Assembly: GCA_038030265.1 (NCBI GenBank)
Contig: CM075938.1
Coordinates: 48,973,189-49,037,188 of the forward strand
Direction: 5' to 3'
Source: Corythucha ciliata
Lineage: Eukaryota; Arthropoda; Insecta; Hemiptera; Tingidae
Length of the DNA stretch: 64,000 nt
The notes under the pieces are model-generated. The model was not told the DNA's origin, ran no database searches, and saw nothing but the letters and a program-made list of their open reading frames with translations. Positions 12,360 to 22,779 of the stretch are shown here, one piece after another. How positions within the stretch are numbered: position 1 is the first letter of the stretch; every line of letters starts with the position of its first letter. The translations under genes and the position numbers were made by a program.

Positions 12360-12410
12360 TTAAAAAAAAATTGTTTCGGATTCGAACCCAGGCACTCCGC
12401 ATTGCGCAAT
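12360..12410 (-). mobile_element. tRNA-like SINE fragment
   Basis: The minus strand carries a perfect B box (GGTTCGAATCC, 12388-12378) followed within 10 nt by a T run that could terminate pol III. No good A box is seen, so this is a 3' tRNA-like remnant. Confidence 0.4.
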
Positions 12411-12971
12411 GGTGAAATTGTGACATGCCATTTAACCTAATTTAACTGATCTGAAAATTAACGTAACCTGAAAAAAGTTTTGTTCCGACAGCAGCCTGTC
12501 GGGAAAAGTGCATTTCATTCATGCGACAATCGAGTCAAACCTCATAAGTTAGAACGATATCAATCAATTATGAATGAAATTTAGGCCGGGATAAAGATTT
12601 TAATTGCAAATAACTCCTCTAACAAGAGTCCACCTTCCCATATCGTAAACCGACTGTGTTTCATTTTCATCATTTTGTTCCCCCTCAGTTGGTGCCAAAA
12701 AAAGGGGCCTGCGGTAAAAAGAAACACGATTTTATGATTTTGACTTTCTATACCACGGCCTAAATGTGATTCATAGTTGATTTTCTTTTTTATTTATTTT
12801 GCCAACACACATTTAAAAATTGTAACTACGTCAAAATAGGTAAGAGATATCACCATTGACTAATTTCCACGTCGATCAAGGTATTTTCAATGCTACATAT
12901 CACAGAATGTGCACTAAAGTCACGCACTCTCCTTCTGAAAAGCCGATCGCGTCTAAAGAGTCTTGAACCTC

Positions 12972-13420
12972 TCAGGCGGTGCATTGAATAGCCTCACACG
13001 CCACCACCAGCGGGTCCTTCACAGGCGACACCTTGGGACGACTAAGAACTGCCTCTGGCGTGTGTCGTGGGAATGCTGGGTGTAGGAAATTTGTCAAAAT
13101 TGAGCTTAACGTAACATATAAGATTTCATATATGTAGAGAGCGGGGAGTGGAAGTAGGCCGTACGCCTCAAAGAGTGGCCTACAGGATGTTCCAGTACGA
13201 ACACCAGCCAGAACGCTCACAGCAGTCTTTTGCAGCTTTGGAAACACGCTGGACATTCACAGCATTTCCCCAGAGAATCACCCCAAAGGAGAGGTGAGAG
13301 TGAACCCACCTGGTGGTGAATGGTACACCATCAGCAAACCCTGTTGGAAGACCACATTCCTTAACCGGCGCAGTACGAAGAGGCTTCTCGCCAGTGCGTT
13401 CCCCAGGTCAGGGCTGAGTC
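12972..13420 (-). pseudogene. non-LTR retrotransposon RT C-terminal fragment
   Basis: Minus-strand translation gives the conserved post-RT region of Jockey/CR1-like LINEs: LFVLRRLRNVVFQQGLLMV, then after a frameshift FGVILWGNAVNVQRVFPKLQ and the block SCRPLFEAYGLLPLPALYIY. No intact element is present. Confidence 0.75.
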
Positions 13421-13549
13421 CAGGCGTAGGAGGGGGGGGGGTTTGGTTAAGGGGGAGCCGGTTGCGTGAGCTTCAGTTTGTGACTGATAACGCAGTGGCG
13501 TAAAGTTTAGGGGGCATGGCAGGGCAGGCCATTATACCCACCGGCGTTA

Positions 13550-14620
13550 GCAATTTTTTGTTACTTTTAGCTGTAGATCAGCGTTACTTCTCAGTTCGAG
13601 CATCAGCGGTGTTTTTTTTAACTTTATAGCCCCATGAATTTATAGTTTTTCTAAATTTTAGCCACAAACTTGCCTTCAGTGGGCACGAAGGCGAGTATTC
13701 AAGCTGGAAATTTTACCACAATTTTGTCCACGAATTGGTGACTTTCCTCAAGTTTAGCCGCGAACTGGCACTTTTTCTCAATTTTAGCTGCGCATTAGCG
13801 CTTCTCGAATTTTCTCAATTTTAGCCGCAGATTAGCCATTTTTCCATATTTTTAGATCCGAATTAGCATTTCTTCTCAGAGAATTTTTAGAGAGAGACTC
13901 CAACATTGGAAGTTTTCTTAATTTTGGCCGCGCTAATTAGTGATTTTTTTCAATTTTAGTCGGTTTTTTAAAAAAATATTTTAGCCCCGCATTAGCAATT
14001 TTCTTTACTTTTTGCTATGGATTAACGCTGTTTTTATTTTGAGCCATGAAGCTCCCAGAAGCTACGGATTTTTTTTTTCTCAATTTCAGCTGTTAAACAG
14101 CGGTTTCTGATACTTTTGCAGTGAAGTAGCATCTATTCTCTTTTTTCTATGTGAATTGTGCCATACATGCTAATTTTTATATGGAAGTTCAGTTGTGAAT
14201 TTGCCATTTTTGCCCAATTTTAACCCTATTGGCGTTGTTTTTGTCATGTGAATTAGTAGCGTGTTTTTTTCAATTTTAGCCGCGGGCTGAGTCCAAAAAC
14301 TACACTTTTGCGTTTATTTACACATTGTAGCCGTAGAATGGCCTCCATACATCGCGCGTAAGTATAACAGCGATTTTTTTCACAATTTTGGTCTGGAGAA
14401 CTGCTTTAACTGCTTATAACTGCTTTCTCGCAGTTATAACCACGAATAATAGCGCATCAGCAAGTTGCACATTGACGATCAGCGGTTTAGTGCGTTCAGG
14501 GACCTAACGAAAACAGGGGACGTCGTATTTTCTCCATTTTAGCCGCGAATTTTTCTAAAATTTGAGCCTCCAGAAGCGCTCTCGGGGGCTCAATTGAATA
14601 TTCAGCCAACACTCTTCGCT
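13550..14620 (+). repeat. degenerate array, family B
   Basis: Units resembling TTTTTCTCAATTTTAGCCGC plus GAATTAGCG, at about 30-37 bp spacing (AGCYG motifs at 13756, 13786 and 13823). No two copies are identical. No coding sequence. Confidence 0.75.
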
Positions 14621-14726
14621 GATATCACTTATTGCAACGTTAGGAGAGACTGAAATTCGTAGGAAGGAACCAAATCGCTGTTCAACCGTCTTTCACATGA
14701 CCTATATTATTGTAAGTATGCGCGTT

Positions 14727-14763
14727 CTATATTCATGGATGTAGGCTACATCCATGAATATAG
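14727..14763. repeat. 37-bp near-perfect palindrome
   Basis: CTATATTCATGGATGTAG (14727-14744), one G, then the exact complement CTACATCCATGAATATAG (14746-14763). It could extrude as a cruciform or be a MITE remnant. Around 14880-15080 there are further degenerate units resembling family C. Confidence 0.8.
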
Positions 14764-15411
14764 ATCCTAAAAATTCCATTTTTTCCTATTCAACCTTTTC
14801 GGTAGCTGATAGTGGGCTCGGGCGGTCCGCCTCCCGTTCCACCTCGTTATATGCTACTGTTTGGCTGGGCGATTCGCTTTGTCTGAATTGACACATTTTT
14901 TGGGCGTAATTGCATGTTTTTAGGGCCGAATGGTCAGTTTAAACGGCAAAATTACCAGTTTTTAACCAAATAACGGATTCTGTGACAATAAATCGGCTGG
15001 AGGGCATGGCCCATGTGCTTTCTGGGCATAAAATGTCAACTTTTTTTAGCCAAATAATTAGTTTTAGGGGCTGAGTTGGCCAGATTTGACCATTTCTGTT
15101 ATTAGATAGAGTCTACTGTGCCTGTGCCAGGTAATGATTTTAAAGCGTCGGTAATAGAGCCAACATTTCGGTTTCAGGGCTGAAATAGGTACACGATTTA
15201 TAGCAACGCCAATTAAGTTGAGTTTAAGTTGAACAGCCAGTCAATTCTAGGGAGAAATTAAAGTAATAGTTAAGGGGGGGGGGGTGTGATCCCGACGAAA
15301 ATTATTAGTTCTGTCGCATAAAGTCAGTTCCGCAGAGTCCCTTTTATGCAACTCGATTTTGACGATTTCAAAAACAGATATACAGAATACAGATAACAGA
15401 TATCGAGAATA

Positions 15412-16330
15412 GTGAGGTTAGACGAGAATAGTGGGGTTAGAGGGATTGCACTCGCTCTTCTAAAAAGTTATTTAACCGAAAGCACTCAAAACGTAAGAAT
15501 AGGGCCGGCTTACGCAGTTGCTTACGGAGTCCCTCAGGGCACAGTTCTTGGCCCAATTTTGTTTTTAATATACATCAATGATCTTTTTAAATTAAAAGTT
15601 CCGGGTAATATCATTGGGTTTGCGGATGACACTGCTGTTCTAGTCGAGGGGGAATCGGACCAGGAATTGTTCAGAAATGCGAATATTTGCTTGAACCAAA
15701 TAAAGTTATTCTTGGATAGTAGATTTCTGCAATTAAATCCAGATAAAACAAACTACGTTATAGATTCCACATTTATAATGTTCAAAAGAGTATGGATTTC
15801 TTCCGCCAAGTGATACATTCCAAAAATTGTGCTAATCAGATGGGAGCAGAACTGTGTGAGGGATGCAACATAATTAATAGAAAATCTAGTGTAAAATACT
15901 TAGGTGTATGGCTGGATGAAAATCTTAGGTGGGATGTTTATATTAACAAAATTGTAAACAAGCTGAGATCATTATTTTTTGTGTTTCTGCAATTAAGACC
16001 AGTTTTTGACAAAAATATGCTAAGAATTATTTATCCTAGGCCTTGCCCAATCGCTATTTACTTATGGTTGTCTGGTCTGGGGGGCTCAGGGAAGTACGTT
16101 GCAGCCTTTGCTAGTCACAATTAATACATTGTTAAAAATAATATAGTATAAGCATCGTCTTACACCGACTTATAGTCTATACGAAGAACTCGATGTATCA
16201 ACTTTCTCCAGCTTGTATAAAAAAATTTTACTTATAAATTTGTTTAAATATCGATCTCGTATTCCTGTGCCTGAACATGGTTATTCGACCAGACCAGTAA
16301 ATCCAATGTTAATGGGCTGAGAGTTCATAA
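15412..16330 (+). pseudogene. non-LTR retrotransposon RT fragment
   Basis: Encodes RT motifs: YGVPQGTVLGPILFLIYIND, then GFADDTAVLVEG (the catalytic ADD box), then SRFLQLNPDKTNYV. A frameshift near 15790 moves to the next frame, which continues with SVKYLGVWLDENLRW and decays into stop codons by 16330. The 5' part, endonuclease and start are missing, so this is a truncated copy. Confidence 0.88.
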
Positions 16331-17012
16331 GGAGTTTACGAAGCATCACGTTTTTGTTGTCGGAATCAACTTGTGCCGTAATACGAACTTGCAAATATTT
16401 GAATTTAATACCTACAAAAAACTGAATAATATCTGATACATAAATTTGAAAATAAGAATTATGATTAAGTTTGAATTATTTTTGTTTATTCTTTTGTTTA
16501 GAAGTAAATAATTTAAATTTAGGATTTTGAGTTTGACGAACACCTGAACTCCAGCACAAGCCTAGAGCTTTTGGGGAGCAGGCCTTGTGCAGTAAAAAAA
16601 TTTTCAAAAATATTAATTTGTTGGCTAAATAAATAAAAAAAATGAATAAAATATTCGCTTTTAATCCATTATGTATGAAAATCTTACGATGGTCTGAGAG
16701 AAGCGCCAGCGCCACGCGCAAGGGGCGCGGGGGACCCCTCCCGGGCCAGTCTGCCACTGGCTGAGTAAGCGTGGAAACCTAGGAACTTCACCGAGTAACT
16801 CGTCGGAGAAACAGATGAGATATCGATCTTCAAGTCTTGAGTCTTTAAGACACTCAATTCCATCCTGTTGGCCTCACGACACCATGCTGAAAAGACAGAG
16901 GAACAGTCGTCCAAGCGCCTCGAAGCATCATCAAGTGACTGTGCACCACTTATGGCCGTCACAGCATACATCATCAGATGTACGAAGTCCGTGGCAATAG
17001 TGGGAGCCAGAT

Positions 17013-18798
17013 CCCAAGTAGCACAGTAATATTTTCTCAATATTTATTCAATATTGTTACGTTGTAACAATATTGGTAATGTAAATTAAATATTGAAAAA
17101 ATGTTTTTGTGTTAATGGAATCTTAATGTTTCGACACAAATATTTTTCCAATGTTCAATTTATATTTATAATATAATATTTTTTCACCACTTCACAATAA
17201 TCATTTATCCAATATTTTTTGGTTATGGTTAATACAACATTAGTTGTACATTATTTTTACTACATGAAATTCATATTGGTCGAGTAATGCTTAAAATGAG
17301 TAGAAGTACGAGCATTTTTTAAATGTTGCTTTCCAATTTAGCACAAAATATTCGGTTTAAAACCAATTCCAAAACCAACTGGTTATAACATCAACGATGT
17401 CTCGTGAAGACGAGAATCTTTAGGTCTTTAACCGTTATGGGAAATTGAATTAGGTGATTTTTTTTGTGACTGTTCAGTGCATTTTCCAGAATTATTGTGT
17501 TAACCTTTTATTGGTGCTTTTCAGGTGGCAAGTGGGAGAAGTAGGGCCTGTCTCTCTTTTTCTTTTTTCTGTAACTTCGCTTTAATGAGAACTTAAATTT
17601 AAAAAATGCGCCTTGGGACCCATTTCGATGGTGGAAAATAATAATTATGATATGTGCGACTACGACTCATTCTCAGTACGTAAAATTAATCGCGAAGAAA
17701 AAAACAGCAAAATGAAATGGGCAGTGGTTTTGTTTTTACTCTGGCCGACCACAAGCTGACACGATGGAGGGAAGGGGAACAACGAAGGTCAAAGTTGTGC
17801 CCACGCCATGCGCGTTCGTACAAGTTGTGGCGTGTTTAGAACGAGAAAAGACCTTGAGTCCGTATTATTTGCTTGCTACTGGCAGTGTCAGTACTGCTGG
17901 CCTTCGCGTGAGCGTAAGCGATTTTCAAAACAGTTATGGGTGGAATTTCCCCACAACAATGGGTGAGTACTAATAATTCGCATAATTCTTATACTGCCTT
18001 CCTGAGCTATTAATAGTAAAATGTCATTCGTTTTCAACAGCGGGACCGTGTTGTGACGGGAAGGAAAAATGTGCCTCCGAACGAAGTAGAGACTTCAACT
18101 TCTGGAGGAGAACAGCTCGCTTAAATCGCTTCAAACGCATCACATAATGAGTTAGCGGCAAAATAATGACGACTCGAGCAAGCAGCAACGAGATAACATC
18201 ATATAACGTCAATTATTTTCGTGTTTGAAATTTTGGTAAATAATTTTGTCTGGTTCCGTCACGCGATTTTATAAAATTGTCATAATATATTCTTAGGTTT
18301 TATATTGATTTTAAGAATATACCCGAAATGTTTGAAAAATTACACCAGTAATTGATTTCATATTAGGCCAGTTTCATCAAGGTGTTTGGAAATTGTTTGG
18401 AGCAGAGTTTTCCTGAAACCAGCCAATAAAATGTAAAATGATTAGATTTTATTGCCTGGTCCCATGGCAACTCTGATCCGAACATGTTTCAAACACCTTG
18501 CACACAGACTATAATTGCCTCCTAAATATTTATTTCACGTGTTTGAAACAATATTTTTGATATACCAACCCAATATATCTATTCAATATTGTGCCACAAT
18601 ATTTTTTGTATACTTTTCTTGGCATATTTTATCAGTGTTTGTGGCGCAATGTTTTCTATACATGAGGAATTAATCTTGATAAAACATTATTAATGTTCAT
18701 TGAAATAATGTTATTTAAATGGGACATTCAACATATTTTTTCAATATTCTAGAAAAACGTTTAAGAAATATTATTTCATTGAATTTGGCTACTTGGGT
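17013..18798. mobile_element. DNA transposon inserted in LINE, TIR CCCAAGTAGC
   Basis: About 1.79 kb with terminal inverted repeats CCCAAGTAGC (17013-17022) and GCTACTTGGG (18788-18797). It is flanked by AT at 17011-17012 and 18799-18800, a probable 2-bp target duplication. Both subterminal regions are dense in AATATT motifs, including CAATATTGTTAC facing its complement. A smaller MITE sits inside at 18379-18501. No transposase is recognised; the open frame at 17764-17973 resembles nothing I know. Confidence 0.75.
18379..18501. mobile_element. palindromic MITE (same family as 34571-34696)
   Basis: Left arm AAGGTGTTTGGAAATTGTTT ... AGCAGAGTT; right arm AACTCTGATCCGAACATGTT ... AAACACCTT. A central segment near ATGTAAAATG is flanked by CCAATAAAAT and ATTTTATTG. 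It shares AAGTGTTTGGAACATGTTCG-like arms with the copy at 34571. Confidence 0.75.
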
Positions 18799-19851
18799 AT
18801 CATTCACGAAGATAAGAAACAAAATAGGACCCAAGAGCGAACCCTGCCTGACACCCAAATCCAAACCGTCAATCAGCTGAGACACCTCACCACCACCATC
18901 CCCACCATTCACAATACTGCGACCAGCTAGACAATTAGACCCTGAAAAAAGACAGAACCGAGTCGCTGAAGCCCGTAGTGTTTCAGCTTGGCCATCAAAA
19001 AATCAATATCAACAAGATCAAAAGCCTTGGAGAAGTCATAAAGACGAAGCAACACATCCTGCCTACCCTCAAAAAGTAGTTTCAGGCACTTCTTCAGCAG
19101 CCAAGCAGTACATGTTGTCGTGGACAACAAGGGGTAGAAATTGAGGCGATTCTTAAAAAATTGTATAAATAGCACTGGTATGTAATTTGAGCCTGAACGA
19201 ATGACGCAAAAGAGCCGATCGGCAGGCTTCATGGATCTGCAGAGGTGCGCAATACGAGCAAAAGGGCTAGCAGACCCCTCAAAAATCTAGAACGAAAGAG
19301 ACCGTCGAAGGAAGATGACGGGTAGAAGAGCTCATATTAGTCCAATATTTTTTCTCGTTCAACCACCAAATACTAGGAAGTCTAGGACAGAGTAGCTGTC
19401 CGCTCATTTTGACCTGACTTTGGTGTAAAAATCAAGAAATGCTCTGACTTTTCCCAATTTTCCCTGTCTGTGGCAAGTGCCATTCAGCAGGAGAGGCAAT
19501 TTACCCTCACAGCAGAAAGGTTAAGTCGATAATGCAGTGCTGCCCTCGTGATGGTATTGTAGTGCTCATTCTCGCCACCGACTTAGCAACTGTTGATGCT
19601 GTTCTTAGACTTCACTGCGCATAACTGGTTTGTATCAGTATCAGTAAGCTTGCACAATGATACATGCACTACGTGGCGTGGGTGGCTTCGACTCCAATCC
19701 ATCCCAACTCCCTTAAATTCTGCCCTTCGAGTCTTTCAAAGCCCTACTGAAGAAAACTTGATTTGATAACATTCCTTCAAACTGTGATATTCTGAGTGAC
19801 CGTTAAATATTTTAAGTTTTTTTGAAAAAAAAGAGTTTTTTAGTGTCAAAC

Positions 19852-21167
19852 ATGAGAGACTTTATGCTCTTCGTGCTCTTTATTTTTGCCCTTAATCATT
19901 ATTCGACAGGAAGCCAAGAGAATCTCCAAGAAGTTGACGAAGAAGAGCTCCTCAATCTGATCAGGACGGAGAAATACGTGGTCGTTTTGTTCAGTGAGTC
20001 GTAACTTCGTCTTTCATTCTTGTGTTTTCGTTGGTTAGACTTGAAACATTGTTGTACTTGCAGCGAAAGATAAATGCGAAGAATGCGATAAAATGGAAAC
20101 GGCTCTCATCAGCGCCAGGGAAGATCTTGTTGAAACCCTCGGCGCCTGGGTCGTGAAAATAGCCAACAGCCATATGGTTAAACTGTACGACCCAACGAAG
20201 GAGCCCGCTTTGGTTTTCTTCAGACACGGTGTACCTCTGATGTATGACGGTATGACGCCTGTCCAGTCATCGAATGAAAACATTTCGTTTCAAACCTGTC
20301 CAAAATTGCAGGCGAACCGAGCGATGACATCATTCTACACACGTTTACCGACAATAAAGAGCCCGTAGTCAAAGAGCTGACCGACGAGACGTTCGAAGGA
20401 CTCACTCAGGCGTCTTCTGGAGCGACAACCGGTGACTGGTTTATCATGTTGTTCGTATAAACGTCTTCAGTTTCCCTTCAAATCTCCCCCCCCCCCACCT
20501 GTCTAACAATCCCGTGGTTACAGTTATTCAAACGATTGCGTCGACTGTCAAAGACTTCAAGCACGCTGGGAAACTGTTGCTTCCAAACTTAAAACACGTT
20601 TGAACGTCGCGCGGATGAACCGGCGAACAACCGGGCGCGTCACGTCGAGGCGCTTTCACATTCACGAAGAGCCCACGTTTCTTTTGTAAACTGCCAAAAA
20701 ACGGCTTACACTCGAAAAATTTGGAAGATCTCAATTTAATTTATCGAAATTTGCAGCTTCCGCCTGGGTAAAATGTACCATTACAACATACCGAAGTACG
20801 ACGTAGCCTCATTCGTCAGTTTCGCCTCCGACTGGTACAAAAATGCCCGTTCTGAGAAAGTACCTCTACCTAAAACACCTTTGTATGTTCCTTCTCGCAC
20901 ACCAAAAAATTCAAGTTTTGATTAATTTTTTGTAATCTCTATTCCAGTGACGATTTAACCCAAATGATCGCGGATTACATTCGTGAAAATATTCGAATTC
21001 TTAAACTGCTTTCAATAGTCATTTGTGTTATCATCACACTCACTTTCGTCAGCCGTCTTAAATCTGGTCAAAAAGACAGCGAGGAGAAAAAGTCGAAGAG
21101 TAAAAAGAATAAGGATGACGACGTTACCAAGCCTTTAGTGGATGAAAAGACTAAAAAAAGCAAATAA
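19852..21167 (+). CDS. two-thioredoxin-domain membrane protein (PDI-like)
   Basis: Six exons: 19852-19993, 20064-20249, 20312-20450, 20524-20685, 20757-20882 and 20948-21167, joined in frame with GT-AG introns of 62-73 bp, giving 324 aa. The start ATG (19852) opens a signal peptide ([20 protein letters not shown]). Two thioredoxin-like modules follow, each with a CXXC: CEEC at residues 52-55 and CVDC at 161-164. The second has the typical context [20 protein letters not shown] ... EEPTFLLF. One membrane helix (about residues 270-290) precedes a Lys-rich cytosolic tail ending KKTKKSK. This suggests an ER membrane thiol-oxidoreductase. The acidic CEEC is unusual for an active PDI (normally CGHC), so a structural or client-binding role is possible. 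I do not recognise the exact ortholog. Intron 3 contains eleven C. Confidence 0.88.
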
Positions 21168-21279
21168 TTCGACGCCCTACGCATGTTATTTTTATTGTTT
21201 GAACGAAATTACAATTGTTTGGTTTTTAATCTCAGGACCTGGCGCGTCTAAGTGCACAAAAACTACTTCCAACTTTCTC

Positions 21280-22340
21280 AGCCGATGATGAGGAGAACCT
21301 CTTGAACTGCTCGTCTGATTGAAAATCCGTTAGATTTTTGAACTCTCCACACCGCGGTTTCCTCCTTATTTGAATTTTGGCCATTTTTCGCGAGAAACGC
21401 TCATTTATTCTGTGGGTGTTTTGGTAAGGGGGAGGCAATTTTCTCTCAAAGTGTTCCGATTGAACGCAGTTTATGAGTTTCTCAGACCGCATGCTCAACT
21501 GACGAGACCTGGCGGTTCCTGCCAGGACGAGCCTCTCGCAAGCGGTCAAAAATGAGCGTTTTTGGGCCTATTTTTCGAAGGGTTTTGTTTGGTGACTTAC
21601 ACGGCGTTTATTGAGTCCTTCAGGCCATGCTGACTAAAAAAAATTTCGCTCCGGCAGCTGGCGGTCGGAAAGAGTGCATTTCATTATGTATACGGATACC
21701 CTAAGCCGTCCCAGAAGTAATAATTTTGATACCATTATTTGTTTCATTAAGCCTTACTTCTTCCTCTATTTTCACCACCCTCTCTTCAAAATTGTCGAAA
21801 AGTTTCGGTAGTTTTCCAAGGGCTTTGTTATATTAAATTTTTGTGCCGCATTTTATAATACCTAAACGTGTGAATTTAAGCGATTTTTTTTTTAATTTCA
21901 TCCCTCCCCCCACATCAAAGTATTCGATAAATCTCAATGGAACCCAGAGCTTTCGTTACATTAGATTATTGAGCCGCATTTTAGAGCGCTAAGATAAACT
22001 AGTGACGTTCAACGCTACTTTTACACTTCCACACCGGAAGGACCATTCCCACCACCTGACTTTTTCGAAAAATTAAAATGGGAATCAAAGGCTACTCTAA
22101 CATGGAGTATACGTACGAATATGATGCTTCTAGAATCAACTAGTGATTTATAGTGATTTTTTGACCATTTAACCCCTATTCCCCCCCTCCTCCACCTTGA
22201 CTGATTTGGCCCAAACTGTCAATTCGTAGGGCCTCTGAAAGCGGGCAAAAACACCGATATCACAGGGAGAACGGCTCGTCAGATCGAAAATCCGGTTCGA
22301 TTTTCACCATACCGAGAAGCCTGTGGGGTTGCCAAATTGA
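21280..22340. repeat. dispersed repeat containing an inverted copy of the 9903-10780 element
   Basis: 21280-21640 and 22235-22340 share an ACGGCTCGTCNGATNGAAAAT-like segment and neighbouring sequence with 37030-37300. Between them, 21672-22214 is the reverse complement of about 10195-10780, starting GTGCATTTCATT, so that element appears to have inserted into the repeat. The next 440 bp (22340-22780) holds no gene. Confidence 0.65.
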
Positions 22341-22779
22341 AATTCGGACAAAAAAGGGAAAATGGGACACTCGTTGATCACGGTACTGCAGAGAGAGCAC
22401 TCGAGAAGCTTCAGCCCCGAAAAACTCTTGACGCCGATACTTCGAATAACAGCTTTAACCCCAAAAAGCTCAGACTGCAGAAAGTTATAACCACAAAACG
22501 ATTGAAAAATGAAAGCTTTGAACCCTAAGGTGATCTGATCACAAAATCAAATCGACCAAAATCCTCATTTACCTCTTAAAACACCATTTGTGTGGATTTG
22601 CCTTAAATAAAACCAATCTTGCGTAGCCAGAAGGGGGTAGGCAGTTACCCATGCCTATTAGACTAGAATGCGCAGACTCAGGCGGGCAGCTGCCAACCAC
22701 CAGACACCATCAACAAGTTGAAATCCAACAGGGTCGCTACATCTTGTTTCGTCAAAATTTCCTCCGGTCCTGGCTCAGC

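Larger units (their letters stand above)
16765..19250 (-). pseudogene. LINE RT fragment split by a DNA transposon
   Basis: Read on the minus strand from 19250: ARIAHLC, LLRLYDFSKAFDLVD, then after a frameshift LGVRQGSLLGPILFLIFVND. The frame breaks at 18799 and resumes at 17010 with LAPTIATDFVHLMMYA and WCREANRMELSVLKTQD. Removing 17013-18798 plus one copy of the 2-bp AT rejoins the frame. The DD of the RT box has become VT (YAVTAISG), so the copy is dead regardless. Confidence 0.8.

Noticed and set aside
17764..17973. Open frame in the nested transposon as a possible transposase
   Set aside because: Only 69 codons with no transposase motif; the element is probably non-autonomous.
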